A stretch of 64,000 bases of DNA from Ostreococcus mediterraneus (GCA_012295225.1 WMKK01000014.1:62001-126000); one strand, 5' to 3'. Shown: positions 19,901-29,042, counted from the first letter of the stretch. Program-made: numbers and translations. Notes: generated by a model from the letters alone, not told the origin.

Positions 19901-22900
19901 CCATGACGTGAGCGGCGCCTCGGCACTGATTTCCACCGCGAGTTTTCCTGATTTGTATTCGCAAATCACCACGAGCGTGCCGTTGGAGTTTGCGTCGTAC
20001 ATACAATCGTTGCGTCCGTACGGCGTATGCGTTCCGTGCGCCGCCGGATTTTACAAATCCGGCGTCGGCTCCATGCCGTGCGATCGCTGTCCGGCGAATA
20101 TGGACACGTACACTGGCGATGATGGCATGCCCGTTGTCCCACATGTGTCGCAAAGCGGCCAAACTCTGCCTGGGTATCTCGGAAACACGCAGAAATCGGC
20201 GTGTCAATGCGTCGTCGCCGAAGCGCCAGCCAACAAAACTGAGAGCGTTCGAGCGTATTACAGATTGGACCCGCCAGAATCGTACACGTGCGGCGCCTGC
20301 CCCGCGGGCGCGGTGTGCGACGCGCGCGACGTGACATATCTTTCGTTACTCAGCGGCCACTGGCGCGCGAACGCATCGACCTTATCGGTGTTTACATGCA
20401 AGTCGCCGCACGCGTGCGCGGGTGGCGTCGGCGCCGCGGATGCGCTGTGCAACGCCGGGTACGCGGGACCGCTGTGCGGCTCGTGCGATCGACACGCAGG
20501 CTACGCCTCGCTTGAAGATTCCAAGGCGTTAGAAACGTCGCTCAAGTGTAACAAGTGCTGGGCGCCCGTGGCGTCGGTATTTGTCATGCTCATGTTGCTC
20601 GCGGCGCAGCTCGTCGTCTGGCGGCGCGTGTGCGTCGCCGCGCAGAGCTACATCGCCACATCCGTGATATACACCAAGGTGTTCGTCTCACACTTCCAAA
20701 TGCTCGCCACGCTCGGATTGATTGATCTCGGGTGGCCAAACGCGGTGGGAATCATATTCCCCATATCGCGCGTGACGACGTCGGTGTCGCTCAAGTCGTT
20801 TCCGGCGGATTGTCTGTTGAAGTGGTCGCACGCGTCGTACGCCATGTACTCGGTGTTCTCCGTGTGTGTCTTTGCCGCGCTATGCGTGCCGTACTATTGC
20901 TACATGCGCATCACGGCGTTTTTAAAACTACGCGGCGAGTGGTATGCGACGAAGCGAGAGCTCGAAGACAAGTACATTGCGGCGAGACGCAACGGAGACG
21001 ACACGCGGTCGTTGAAGCATAAATTGGAACGCATGCGAAACCCACCCGAATTCGGCGACACCGTGACGAATGCGTACGATTTGGTGCTGAAAACTAAGGT
21101 GAATCGCGATGGATACATCGTGCAAGAATGTTCGCACGAAGAGCTGACGAACATGGCGCCGACGGCGTGGGATTCAACGCTCGGATTGTTCTACGCGACG
21201 ACGCTCTACATGTGCTGGATGCCGACGTTAACCGGGGCGTTGCGCATGATTCGTACGACTGAGATTGAAGACATTGGCACGTATCTGTACGTGGATTACA
21301 GCGTACAGACGAACGCGGCGAGTTTCAAGGTGTATCTTACGATTATTTTACTCGGCGCGTCTATGTTTACGGCGTACATGCCGTATGTGGCATTCAAGGC
21401 GTTACGAGAACGCTCGGAGACGTTGACGTGGATGAAGACGATGACGAGGTATGGATTTTTATACCTCGGCTTCAACCGTGAGCGATATTATTGGGAACTC
21501 GTGGTGTTCATGCGCAAAGGAATGCTCGTTTCTATCGCTGTATTGCTTCCCGACACGCCATTACTCGCGGCGTATCTATCTGTGGGCGTCATTCAACTGT
21601 CGCTCGCCCTCGTGTTGCTACTCGACGTCTACGAACGCGAGCGACATCGTCGATTGGAAACGATTTCACTCGTCGTCATATTAATCAGCTACAACTCTGG
21701 GGCGTTGATGAGTAGCGTCAGGCACGCGGTGTCCGAAACCATCGCGTCGTTTGCGCTGTACTTTCTCAACGTTGCATTCGTGCTGTACTTTATGAGTTGC
21801 ATCCGAGGCGACCTCGAGGACGAAGTCATCGCGGCAAAGCTCGCGAGCGAGCGTAAAGATGTAGAGAGCGAAGAGTACTTACGTCGCGAGGCGGTCAAAC
21901 GCGCGTTGGTTGATACCCATCAAGCCTCTCGCGCGTTGCATCCGCGCATGGCGAGCGATTTAATCGCCGCGTTTGATAATCAAACGCTCGTCGAAGAATT
22001 GTCGAAACCGGGCGCGAGCGACTTGAAATTGAAGCACGTGCAGTTGAGCGTGCACTTGGAGAGCATACGGAATAAATGGCGACAGAGCAAGAGCGTGTCG
22101 AATGACCCCGTGGCGAGGCGCGATTACGAAACTGCCGTGCTCGCGCTCGAGCGCAAGAAAGCCGCGATGGATCACGAGCGCTGGCGCCGGCGAGTCGAAG
22201 CGGGCGCGGATCCCGGCGCCGACTCGGACGGCGCCGACGTCGGCTCGGTAGCGTCGGAATCGCGTTCGAGCGAAGGCGAACGTAAATCCGTAGAGAGTGA
22301 TGACTCTGCATTTGACCGCGTCGACGCGCGCGTGATGCAGTACAATGAAATCATCGCACAACAGCGGTTATTGGCGGAACGCGAGGCGAGGCGCGAGTGG
22401 CCGACGGATGCGCTCGGGCGCGAACTCGAGCGCGTCGAGCCCACGTATCCGCCAGAGTACGTGCCGCGCCCTCCCCGCTTACCCGCACAAGATTCAGTGT
22501 CATGGACACCACCTTCGGCTGAAATCATGCTGTCGTCGCCGTTGCAATCGCCGACCAAGGCGCCGCGACCGACGCCGTCGGCGTCAGTCAAGCCGCACAA
22601 GCCGCCCAAGCCGGGAGACCCATTCACGTACGATTACTTCGAACTCACCGCCGTACGCGACGCGTTACCGACGGTTGAGAAACAAATGCAAGATCTCGAG
22701 TCGTCTATCACCGCGAACGTGGCAGCCTCGCGCGCGCATGCGTCAACGTCAACGTCATTGGTTCCTCCTCCCGGCGAGCGCCAATCCTGGCGCGAGCGAA
22801 TGAACGATTCCAGCTGGCGCGTCCAACGCCGCATCAACGCCCGTGAGAACGCCGCACTTATGCGCGAATTCGGCCAAGTCGACGATACTGGTGACAACGA

Positions 22901-23060
22901 ACCAACTCGACGCATCACTGTTCGCGAAAACGGCAACGACGGCGGCGATGGACATGAGAGCGTTGACGACCAGCTGTCTTCGTCAGACGACGACCACGCC
23001 GCGCCGCGCCGCGCGCCGGCTGGACGCGCCGGTCGACGCGCCGTCTCACGTCGTCTCTAA
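13968..23060 (+). CDS. Giant receptor-like surface protein: EGF, TIG, Ig-like repeats, Cys-rich and multi-pass membrane domain
   Basis: One uninterrupted 9.1-kb frame encodes about 3,030 residues. A signal peptide at about 33-52 (TVALFACVLCAAVATSAHA) is followed by an EGF-like module (58-89, CESDGRCACESGYAGVDC). An IPT/TIG-type domain comes next (about 103-185, ISPVRGPSSGGTTVTI). A long series of beta-sandwich repeats runs to about 1,660; each ends in a GxxxxTFS/LxF-type strand and many start with DAAGN-like turns. A proline-rich hinge follows (nt 19015-19115), then more Ig-like sequence, a Cys-rich ephrin-receptor-like region (nt about 19830-20560), and a multi-pass membrane domain (nt about 20550-21830) with a YLGFNRERYYWELVVFMRK segment typical of protist proteins of this class. 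A charged cytoplasmic tail of about 400 residues ends the protein. The role is unknown; adhesion or sensing is plausible. Confidence 0.85.
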   Translation: MSACEAMQRGVPRVRADWSKHHRCASSNGARARTVALFACVLCAAVATSAHAAVYNACARGCHAMLGQGSCESDGRCACESGYAGVDCSIARATLTPSAYGLDSDSISPVRGPSSGGTTVTITGVGFPFDASGGSLGDGLSHGAACRFGERGAFNKATWTPATVLSSTSLTCRTPAWEVVSDYASLVAEVQISFSGFPIDGAIDLGGIYDSSTWDTGLVYFMYYDAPAVRTVSIEGTTMSSIMFTGETADENVAVVAVRGGPFLAGTGLTCRFAASSETAATFVSATKITCPVCDADSNGSCGDYHAPLSWLATLPTPTAVSVELSMNGVDFHSAGERLHIHGVPDRISLTHARTSAGDAAYEANADSGASTMTLDAITVDLVDVHGVAIEDDYGVGGTRGFTITTTLDVALSPVNSPAVTLSTSPAVVTTTNGRATFQLVFSAPLVVGDYLVHVVGEDCTGSSCVSLSAGASFSFSVVPGVPVGLVSVPDSSNSAQVPADLSVPLGGVVVYVVDAAGNRLNLFDEDAHSISVTSVDSSNVARGTGSQLGGTTTVTSSQGVAWFTDLVLTNPGPTGAREPSETSVVNDLTYAAPSRGVSGADDVYRLLFSATFGGSSVETIAVFTAVIGRARYLEIDNHTVATMVTSSTTSTIASSIALKLYDAGNNIITSQDAGMQVEVGPYPASNSPTERTLTPTSTVIETDTAGTATWTFAANSITLHNEPAGYYRIGFFVVGSAYIQPAIQLIQLTPGTIGHQWRYVLADGEDIRFADASTPLGDLKIYVGDVSGSALGDADRFDSATSAYKVWRTFSCSSATLTLVGTLTGDTQGAGEATLSGITLTSPTLGAHTISCVSTGNTWKDEQLNVIGTSTTALQALDINIEVTAGAPVGFAITSSPRLAYTPSLGVVTMSTFRDYSADLYVPLDDFTMKLYDTYSNEVTYALSSGATRVVQLSYASGVASDTLNKVSDYLTFNSTVSTRDAFIVVDPYVGTGNLTPALSAENRATLSGMALKRATVGSHTFTFSVPADPALAAVTSTITVTLGRAHHLAVRAPCDDYYTQGVSCTAFSTLSRSGAGCTCTQYTSAALVALTPIHVVIMDGGDNVVGASFEAICQPGDASCTPVIEAVFDVARTNPCVLSGSSCAATLPTRHTKTITSGAAEFSDIAFQLPKATTSENSAILTFKSFGLVDVALTYEIFPGSATALDVVVPSSFSGTEDGTGLYSAVHTLVGKSTAPFIVNVIDAAGNSLGAYDTSTRTVTIAVVDDTATITGTLSISTSSGTVSANNFYLASPVRGNHVLRFASAGLTSFDVTAKIIEGRPHAVKHITTVETITSYASAESVQLGKFTVHMTDAGGELMLANSFSKQVTATLRSKFNSTRTSTVKTYATSVVTSPIGRAVLIFDDIIVHGLEIGSYDLTFSADGLTSASVDVTFTVGLANQLNVPSRHGYPTVNDAQYYRPTTLAAARTISIAPFVVAVVDGGVNELLSADTVVGRNIDVSIVYAQATNRRVFSADPTISDFTISNGVALISAIKLYNPIAGIYNVTVSSTVPVALKAFEFQITITSGDVSSLDACGCVDCVRADISVAYPQGLCSNVNAYKSADVVQLQDVLVATRDAGGLLMGSTLNADERRAVSVQLVSYTLVTGESYTPTTATSPMLADASNEVSCLDATVGCEEVISPPSPPPTASPPPPSTGQPPAPPATPPPPPAETQYTRAASVGALYVINGIVAWCADGTSLHPSKNFCTPASASAEADKTTHEIAYLTELAANGDVLPDVAGTPGTALDFYGVRTAPGFVGDAKSLRFNRPKAGSYVLQFTSTCLEEKCPYSQNLGLISEFLEITIEPGVPHRLEFGGTPLPRRFDTNVTLPVFDVTTYDIADNVLEAMDANVTLTVAPPPFAVVGGSVPIVRGKAVFDGVKIIGMRGVEYDLTFSIADASITHEKMRIIPCEDVKPHASPMPDGSCACIAGYTEDHDVSGASALISTASFPDLYSQITTSVPLEFASYIQSLRPYGVCVPCAAGFYKSGVGSMPCDRCPANMDTYTGDDGMPVVPHVSQSGQTLPGYLGNTQKSACQCVVAEAPANKTESVRAYYRLDPPESYTCGACPAGAVCDARDVTYLSLLSGHWRANASTLSVFTCKSPHACAGGVGAADALCNAGYAGPLCGSCDRHAGYASLEDSKALETSLKCNKCWAPVASVFVMLMLLAAQLVVWRRVCVAAQSYIATSVIYTKVFVSHFQMLATLGLIDLGWPNAVGIIFPISRVTTSVSLKSFPADCLLKWSHASYAMYSVFSVCVFAALCVPYYCYMRITAFLKLRGEWYATKRELEDKYIAARRNGDDTRSLKHKLERMRNPPEFGDTVTNAYDLVLKTKVNRDGYIVQECSHEELTNMAPTAWDSTLGLFYATTLYMCWMPTLTGALRMIRTTEIEDIGTYLYVDYSVQTNAASFKVYLTIILLGASMFTAYMPYVAFKALRERSETLTWMKTMTRYGFLYLGFNRERYYWELVVFMRKGMLVSIAVLLPDTPLLAAYLSVGVIQLSLALVLLLDVYERERHRRLETISLVVILISYNSGALMSSVRHAVSETIASFALYFLNVAFVLYFMSCIRGDLEDEVIAAKLASERKDVESEEYLRREAVKRALVDTHQASRALHPRMASDLIAAFDNQTLVEELSKPGASDLKLKHVQLSVHLESIRNKWRQSKSVSNDPVARRDYETAVLALERKKAAMDHERWRRRVEAGADPGADSDGADVGSVASESRSSEGERKSVESDDSAFDRVDARVMQYNEIIAQQRLLAEREARREWPTDALGRELERVEPTYPPEYVPRPPRLPAQDSVSWTPPSAEIMLSSPLQSPTKAPRPTPSASVKPHKPPKPGDPFTYDYFELTAVRDALPTVEKQMQDLESSITANVAASRAHASTSTSLVPPPGERQSWRERMNDSSWRVQRRINARENAALMREFGQVDDTGDNEPTRRITVRENGNDGGDGHESVDDQLSSSDDDHAAPRRAPAGRAGRRAVSRRL

Positions 23061-23254
23061 AGACACACACACATATATATATCATAGTCCTGTACACCTA
23101 GTCACACAGTTTACTTAGCTTTCATGGTTGTCATAAATCATCGTAGCCTTCCTAGTTTGACGGCGTTCCACATGCCAAAATATAACTGTTGTAGCTCGCG
23201 CCAGTGTACCGCATAGCTCACCGCGACGACGCCCTCGCACAGCCACCGCGCGCG

Positions 23255-23446
23255 ATGGAACGCGCGAGAGAAACCCTTGACACCGCGCACGATATCGCCA
23301 AGCTCCTCGATACCGGCCTCGACCGCGAATCCCTCGCGGTTTTGATCGCGCTCATCGAACACGGCATCAATCCCGAAGCGTTAGCTGCCGTCGTACGCGA
23401 GCTCAGACGCGAATCTGCGGCATTACACGACGGTGCAGCTGCGTGA
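23255..23446 (+). CDS. MZT1: Mitotic-spindle organising protein 1 (MOZART1/GIP1)
   Basis: The 63-residue protein is a small partner of gamma-tubulin complexes. It helps recruit and activate them at microtubule-organising sites and, in plants, at the nuclear envelope. RETLDTAHDIAKLLDTGLDR and GINPEALAAVVRELRRE are family signatures, and LSVLIAL in plants corresponds to LAVLIAL here. Its length is close to the plant GIP proteins (about 70) and shorter than the human protein. I chose the ATG at 23255, after which homology starts at once; the frame is open 17 codons further upstream. Confidence 0.93.
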   Translation: MERARETLDTAHDIAKLLDTGLDRESLAVLIALIEHGINPEALAAVVRELRRESAALHDGAAA

Positions 23447-23697
23447 TTGGTCTGGGTTGTGATGTAGTGCGTAGCCTTAGGACGCGCGGGGACGGCGATG
23501 CCGCGTACGCGCGCGATAGAAGATAATGTAATGATAGTGACGTGTGATTAATTTTGAACGCGTGCGTCGCGTTGACCGGATCGATCGGTTGATAGAAATA
23601 AAATGTGTGTGTATGTGTATTGAACAGCTGGGTATTTTAAATTCATTCCTTTGTCGTAGTCGTCTTCTGTTGTCGGTTTCTGTCGTCGTTCGTGAAT

Positions 23698-25503
23698 TTA
23701 CGTGATGACAGTCGGGGACTCGCGGCCGGTGAACTTGGCGAGCTCAGACGTCTCGAGGGCAATCTTGATGAGCGGACCGAGCGCATCTTGGGCGTCGGCG
23801 CCTTGCTTGGCTGGGTCGGCTTCGTATTGCTCGATGTACATACGCACGGTGGCGCCGGAGGAACCAGTGCCGGACAAACGGAAGATGAAGCGGGAGCCAT
23901 CGGTGAAGACGAAACGGACGCCTTGCTTTTTGGCAACCGAGCCGTCGATCGGATCCGTGTACTCAAAGTCATCGGCGTAATCCAACTCATAGGAGCCGTA
24001 CATGTCGCCCTTCTTGGCCGCCGCGCACTTGGCGCGCAAAGCGTCAACCATGGCGTTGCACGGGTCGGATTCGCAGCCTTCGTAATCGTAACGAGAGAAG
24101 AAGTTGCGCCCGAACTTGGCCCAGTGCTCCTTGGTGATTTGTTCGACGCTCACCTTTTGGCCACCGATGGGGACATCCTTGTTGCGGTAGGCCAAGATGG
24201 ACAACCACGCGAGAACGGCCCAAGGACCATCCTTTTCGCGCACGTGGTCAGCGCCAGTACCAAAGGATTCTTCGCCGCACACCGACAAGCGGCCAGCATC
24301 CATCAAGTTGCCAAAGTACTTCCAGCCCGTGGGCGTTTCGAAGCATTCCACGCCGAGGTCCGCGGCGACGCGGTCAAGCGCAGCCGCAGTAGGCATGGAG
24401 CGCGCCAAGCCCTTCAAGCCCGACTTGAAGTACGGGATGCACTTCGGGGCGTTGGCGGCGATGATGGCGACAGAGTCGCTCGGCGTGACAAAAAAGTTGT
24501 TACCCAAAATCATGTTACGGTCGCCGTCACCATCGGAGGCGGCACCGAAATCCGGCGCATCGGCGGAGAACATAACCTTGACGAGCTCTTCGGCGTAGGT
24601 CAAGTTGGGATCCGGGTGACCTCCCGCGAAATCCTCCTTGGGCGTGTCGTTGACGCACGACGACGGCGCTGCGCCCAACGTGTCAACAAAGATTGGCTTA
24701 GCATACGCACCGGTAATGGCGTGCATGGCATCGAATTGCATGCGGAAATCCGGGCGGCTCAATAAAGACTTAATCAAGTCAAAGTCGAACACTTCCTTCA
24801 ACAACTTCATGTAATCCGCCACCGGGTCGATGACTTCGACTTCAAAGTCGCCAAACTTAGTGACGCCAACCTTGCTCAAGTCCACATCGGGGATATCCGC
24901 CATGTTCAACACGCTCACGGTTTGCGTGAAACCGTAAATCGCATCGGTAATCTTCTCCGGTGCAGGTTCACCAGAAGAATAGTTGAACTTGATGCCCCAA
25001 TCTTCCTTTGGCCCGCCCGGGTTGTGCGACGCGCTCATGATAAAACCACCAAAAGCCTTTCTCTCACGAATCACCGCCGACGCCGCGGGCGTACACAAGT
25101 ACCCATCACGTCCAACATACATCTTTTTCACCCCGTTCCCAGCCGCGAGCTTCAAGATAATCTGTGACGCTTCCTTATTAAACCAACGCCCGTCGCCTCC
25201 GAGCACCATGGACGAACCAACCAATTCATCCTTCGGCAACGCACTAAACAACGATTGCACCCAGTTTGCCAAGTAATTCCCTTCAGAGAACACCGCAGCC
25301 TTCTTACGCAATCCAGACGTCCCAGTCTTTTGGCCCTCAATCGGCGTCGTCGCGATTTCTTTCACCGTTAATCCATTCATGGTTGCGCCCGACGATCGAA
25401 CAATGTGTGAGCTTTGACGCGGCGTAGTCGTCGTTCTTCGCGCGTGGTTCTTCGCGAGAGGTGCAGAATGCAATGCACGGGCGTTTGTGGTGGCGGTATT
25501 CAT
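23698..25503 (-). CDS. PGM: Phosphoglucomutase, probably plastidial
   Basis: This enzyme interconverts glucose-1-phosphate and glucose-6-phosphate, which links starch metabolism to glycolysis. The protein is 601 residues from the ATG at 25503. The first 40 or so residues (Thr, Ala, Arg and His rich, no acidic residues) look like a transit peptide, and the conserved part starts at [20 protein letters not shown]. Signatures are the phosphoserine loop [10 protein letters not shown], the metal loop DGDGDRN, the sugar loop CGEESFGTG and the phosphate loop [19 protein letters not shown] second in-frame ATG at 25380 sits just before the conserved domain and could give a cytosolic form. Confidence 0.95.
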   Translation of the reverse strand: MNTATTNARALHSAPLAKNHARRTTTTPRQSSHIVRSSGATMNGLTVKEIATTPIEGQKTGTSGLRKKAAVFSEGNYLANWVQSLFSALPKDELVGSSMVLGGDGRWFNKEASQIILKLAAGNGVKKMYVGRDGYLCTPAASAVIRERKAFGGFIMSASHNPGGPKEDWGIKFNYSSGEPAPEKITDAIYGFTQTVSVLNMADIPDVDLSKVGVTKFGDFEVEVIDPVADYMKLLKEVFDFDLIKSLLSRPDFRMQFDAMHAITGAYAKPIFVDTLGAAPSSCVNDTPKEDFAGGHPDPNLTYAEELVKVMFSADAPDFGAASDGDGDRNMILGNNFFVTPSDSVAIIAANAPKCIPYFKSGLKGLARSMPTAAALDRVAADLGVECFETPTGWKYFGNLMDAGRLSVCGEESFGTGADHVREKDGPWAVLAWLSILAYRNKDVPIGGQKVSVEQITKEHWAKFGRNFFSRYDYEGCESDPCNAMVDALRAKCAAAKKGDMYGSYELDYADDFEYTDPIDGSVAKKQGVRFVFTDGSRFIFRLSGTGSSGATVRMYIEQYEADPAKQGADAQDALGPLIKIALETSELAKFTGRESPTVIT

Positions 25504-26102
25504 ATACCTTGACGGCTGGCGTGCGTCGCGTGCGATGCAGTGGCGCAAAACGTCGCCAAATCCTCATAACGCGCTATCCACTTCGACGCGGCGACTGTCG
25601 CGGCTTTGTCCGCCTCTCGTTCTCGGGCAGGTGTATTTTCGTACTTTGAGTGCAAAATGCCACATACGTATCTTAGAAAATCATGGGAAACATAAATAAT
25701 TCGTTATGTCTCATGGAGATCGCACGTGTTCGTACTGTATCTACATGTATAACTAGTGTTCTTCAATTTGTAATCGTCGTGGAATATAAAAGAGTTGCGG
25801 TCGGCCACTCTTTACATATTACGATGGGTTTTAATCTGTGTGTGGTTTTTTATGTGTGTAAAACACAACACACAGTGTGTTGTGTTTGGGTGTTCAAGCG
25901 ACTGCGCGACGCGCGGCGCGGGACTGTGCGACGCGCGACGCGCGCGAGCCGCGCGAGAATCGTTGACGCGTGCATACGTGCGGACGCGTGTTTTCGTCGA
26001 GGCGTGTCGCACGGCGCGCGAAGAGGTGAGCGCGTTCGGTGACGGTGCGAGGTGCGCGTGGGGCGGAGTAACACCATTCGTGATTTCTGAATCGGTTCAA
26101 CC
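25504..26102. promoter_or_regulatory. Divergent promoter region PGM / GT90 (599 bp)
   Basis: This long gene-free stretch lies between two divergent genes. It contains a TATA-like word TATAAAAG on the plus strand at 25785-25792 and a perfect 27-nt palindrome at 25861-25887. It also has GT-rich DNA just before the palindrome. No conserved reading frame or tRNA was found. Confidence 0.5.
25861..25887. repeat. Perfect 27-nt inverted repeat (13-bp arms, 1-nt centre)
   Basis: The left arm AAACACAACACAC (25861-25873) and the right arm GTGTGTTGTGTTT (25875-25887) are exact reverse complements around a single A. It lies 215 nt before the GT90 start and about 70 nt after a TATA-like word, so it may form a hairpin in the transcript leader or bind a dimeric protein. 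Confidence 0.6.
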
Positions 26103-27596
26103 ATGGTTGCGGCCGAGCGTGCGTCGTTGTTGGGGGGGAGTGATACCGAAAGGTTAGCGACGGATGCATCAAGTTCGTCGTCGTCGTCGTCGTCGTCATG
26201 GCGACGAACGACGACGATAGTTGCGTGCGCGGCGCTCACGGCGGCGATCGCGTGCGCTGGGTTGGTGTCGTCTTCGCGCGAGAGCAACGTCTCAGGCGCG
26301 CCCACGTGGTCTTGGAATACGAAAGAGGCGTTGACGTTAAGCGAATGGGGGCCTGGGGATCTGCACGCGATAAAATGGACGAGTGGGACTGGGTTCGTGT
26401 ACCAGCCGACGGTGAGCGAAGGTGAGTTTGAGCGGTCGCAACAAATGTTAGGCGCTGGGATGATTAAGTGGGCGGTGAAGACGTATTACCCAGGGAGAAT
26501 TGCGCCTGATCAACCACCGTTTAATGTATTTTTCACCGTGGAGGATTTTCCGCAGACGCATTGTTTGAGTCAGGCGAGACGCGCGAGCGGAGCGTGTCAC
26601 GTCAACGAGTGGGCGCCAGTGTACGATTTTAGTAGCGCCCCGCGCGATGGTACATTGCTTCCTTCGCTCGTTCCGGCGACGTTAATCACGCTTTCGCAGC
26701 CGATTTTAGATATGCTTTCTTCCCCGAGCGGGCCAACATTCGGCGCGCCGCCGGTGTGGGATCAAAAGATGTTCAATATTGAAGATGTGCCGGCGGCGAA
26801 CCGCAAGGAGTTCATGTGGAGCGCGCTCATTCCGAAAATCGTCTGGCGCGGGTCGGATTACAGATTCTTAGGTCCTGAGTTTGATGATTTTATCGAAGAT
26901 TCGTGCCATGCACCGAATTCGTGCATGTTGGATCAGATTGCGCAAAGTCAAAACCGCACACAAGCGATGGTTGAAATGTCGCAGCGCCAAGGCATCACCG
27001 CCCGCTTTAGAATGGTTCTCAAGTCCTTGCTCGAACCGGGTTGGCTCGATGCGCGATTTTTCTGCATCGCTTATTACGACAAGCGTTTCCCGATGCGAGT
27101 GAAGCTCGGAAAAGAGCTCGGTGTGGAGGACGACAAAGAAATGAGCAACTACGAGCTCGCCCGATACAAATATCAAATCGACCTCGGCGGCGCAGGAGGC
27201 ACGACGTGGACGGGAACGATCCACAAGCTCACCATGCCCGGTGTGTTGTTTCACCACGAAACGCGCATGAAAGACTCATACTTTGACTCTCTCAAGCCAA
27301 TGGTGCATTACATCCCGGTCAAAGAAGATTTGAGCGACTTGCGCGAACGATTTGAGTGGGCCGAAGCCAACCCGCAACTATGCAAACAGATCAGCGCGGC
27401 TGCCTCACAATGGGTCAAAAACTTTGCCCAGCGCCGAGCACTGCTTCGTCACAACTATTATCATCTCGCTATCCCACTCGGGCGCGTGATTGATCCGAAT
27501 CAGCGATTTCTCAAGCCATTTGAAGCCGTGCATCCTTCGTCGGCTGCGTCTCGAGGCGCCGCTCGCGCCAAAGCCACCGCACGCGACGCGAAATAA
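26103..27596 (+). CDS. CAP10-like glycosyltransferase of family GT90, membrane-anchored
   Basis: The 497-residue protein is a type II Golgi or ER membrane protein. It has a short Ser-rich N-terminal tail, one hydrophobic anchor at about 38-58 (TTIVACAALTAAIACAGLV), and a lumenal GT90/CAP10 domain. Typical blocks are PKIVWRGSDYRFLGPEFD, YKYQIDLGGAGGTTWTGTIHKL, MPGVLFHHETRMKDSYFDSL and VHYIPVKEDLSDLRERFEWA. GT90 members in animals and fungi transfer glucose or xylose to proteins or capsule glycans; in plants and algae the acceptor is not settled. The next gene follows on the same strand. Confidence 0.88.
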   Translation: MVAAERASLLGGSDTERLATDASSSSSSSSSSWRRTTTIVACAALTAAIACAGLVSSSRESNVSGAPTWSWNTKEALTLSEWGPGDLHAIKWTSGTGFVYQPTVSEGEFERSQQMLGAGMIKWAVKTYYPGRIAPDQPPFNVFFTVEDFPQTHCLSQARRASGACHVNEWAPVYDFSSAPRDGTLLPSLVPATLITLSQPILDMLSSPSGPTFGAPPVWDQKMFNIEDVPAANRKEFMWSALIPKIVWRGSDYRFLGPEFDDFIEDSCHAPNSCMLDQIAQSQNRTQAMVEMSQRQGITARFRMVLKSLLEPGWLDARFFCIAYYDKRFPMRVKLGKELGVEDDKEMSNYELARYKYQIDLGGAGGTTWTGTIHKLTMPGVLFHHETRMKDSYFDSLKPMVHYIPVKEDLSDLRERFEWAEANPQLCKQISAAASQWVKNFAQRRALLRHNYYHLAIPLGRVIDPNQRFLKPFEAVHPSSAASRGAARAKATARDAK

Positions 27597-27791
27597 GTAT
27601 GCCTCGCCGCGCGCATAAACATGTATTACCTTTTAGCTCCTCTATGGTCATCCATATCAATAATAGACGCAACAACGCCATCACCAGACGACATCCCGCG
27701 ACAGCCCGCGCGCCATAAATACACGAAAAGGTATATACCTGTCCCAGCGATCGCCATTCTTACCCGCGCCTGTCGAGAATCACGCGCGCCA

Positions 27792-28889
27792 ATGCCGTCG
27801 CTCGGCGTCGTGCGTTGGTGCGCAATCACGCGCGCACTCGCCATGCGCGCCGTGCTCGAGCCAGCGACGCTCACGCGCGACGACTGCTATAGTTTAGCGC
27901 TGCGCGCGCTGCTGTTGTACCTGGCCAACGTCCTCATCCACGCGTACTTTTTGAGCAAACGCACGCCGTACGTGCTCGAACGCGGCAAGCATCCATGGTT
28001 AGTACTCGGAAGAACGATATATGGTTTACCCGTGGCCATCATGCAAGCGATGTGGATCGCGATGTGGATTATATTTTGGGAAATCTTGCGAGCGCCGATG
28101 TGGAAGCCGAGCAAGGCGCACCATGGGGACGTGGGGAAATATCGTAAACGCACGCCCATCGTGCACGATGGGCACGCGGCGGTGTGTTTATGTGGAGGAG
28201 GTTTTAGAACTTGGTATCATATTGGCGTCTATCACGGGTTGTATTCGATGTTTGGGCGTGAGACGTTGGATAAGGTGCACTGGAGCGGGAGCTCCGTCGG
28301 GAGTTTGATGGCGTGCATAGCGGCGTGCGGAGTCGATCCAGATGTCGTATGGGCGCACATTCCCGACATCGCATGCTTGCATAGAGATAGATGGTGGAGT
28401 AATTTCTCCACCGTGGGCAATAAGTGTCGGTTTTTATTGCAAGATGTGTTGCCCGAGGACGCGCATGTGCGTTGTACCGGGCGGTGCTTTATTTCGATTA
28501 CGTCGTTGTTTCCGGTGCCGCATAACGTAATCGTGACCGAGTTCGAGACCAGGGATGATTTGATTGATGCGGTCATCGCATCAACGTATATTCCGTTGTG
28601 GACGCACCCGGGGATTTGCGTACATCACGGCATGGTGTGCGTGGATGGCGGAGTGATGAATAATTTACCGTCGTTGAGCGAGTCGGCGTTGCGCATCGGA
28701 CTCGATCCAGAAGATGCCACGAACTGGGGCGCCACTTTACTCCCGAGTGCACCTGCGCATCGATTGCACACGTTCGTTCCGGCGAGTAATGAAGGATTAG
28801 AAGAGATGTATGCGTGCGGGAAGAAGGACATCGGGCACTGGTTAAAGACGGCGGAAGGCAAGCAGTTCCAAGCAAAGCTGCTCGCGTGA
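27792..28889 (+). CDS. Patatin-like lipid acyl hydrolase, membrane-associated
   Basis: The 365-residue protein has two hydrophobic N-terminal segments (about 34-54 and 72-99), followed by a patatin domain. The oxyanion-hole block is CGGGFRTWYHIG (134-145), the nucleophile elbow is GSSVG (166-170, Ser168), and the catalytic aspartate lies in VDGGVMNN (284-291, Asp285). This fits the PNPLA/triacylglycerol-lipase type that acts on neutral lipids or phospholipids at membranes or lipid droplets. The frame is open back to 27621, but that ATG is only 25 nt after the preceding stop. I therefore chose 27792, where the hydrophobic part begins soon after. Confidence 0.85.
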   Translation: MPSLGVVRWCAITRALAMRAVLEPATLTRDDCYSLALRALLLYLANVLIHAYFLSKRTPYVLERGKHPWLVLGRTIYGLPVAIMQAMWIAMWIIFWEILRAPMWKPSKAHHGDVGKYRKRTPIVHDGHAAVCLCGGGFRTWYHIGVYHGLYSMFGRETLDKVHWSGSSVGSLMACIAACGVDPDVVWAHIPDIACLHRDRWWSNFSTVGNKCRFLLQDVLPEDAHVRCTGRCFISITSLFPVPHNVIVTEFETRDDLIDAVIASTYIPLWTHPGICVHHGMVCVDGGVMNNLPSLSESALRIGLDPEDATNWGATLLPSAPAHRLHTFVPASNEGLEEMYACGKKDIGHWLKTAEGKQFQAKLLA

Positions 28890-29042
28890 GCAAGTTTCAT
28901 TATTATTTTCGTAGAGAGCCAACACACACGATGGCATAGCGCACGAACACCGACGCGGTGATTTGTGTTTCGATTATTATTTTATACATATTGCAGCATT
29001 GAATTCTATTTCTACATTTCACTAGGCTAATTTGCGCGCGCG

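Noticed and set aside
22172-22627. 151-codon minus-strand frame inside the giant gene
   Set aside because: Antisense shadow of the charged cytoplasmic tail; no domain and no start context.
27621-27791. 57-codon N-terminal extension of the patatin-like protein
   Set aside because: The ATG at 27621 is only 25 nt after the GT90 stop and the extension lacks features; the start at 27792 fits better.
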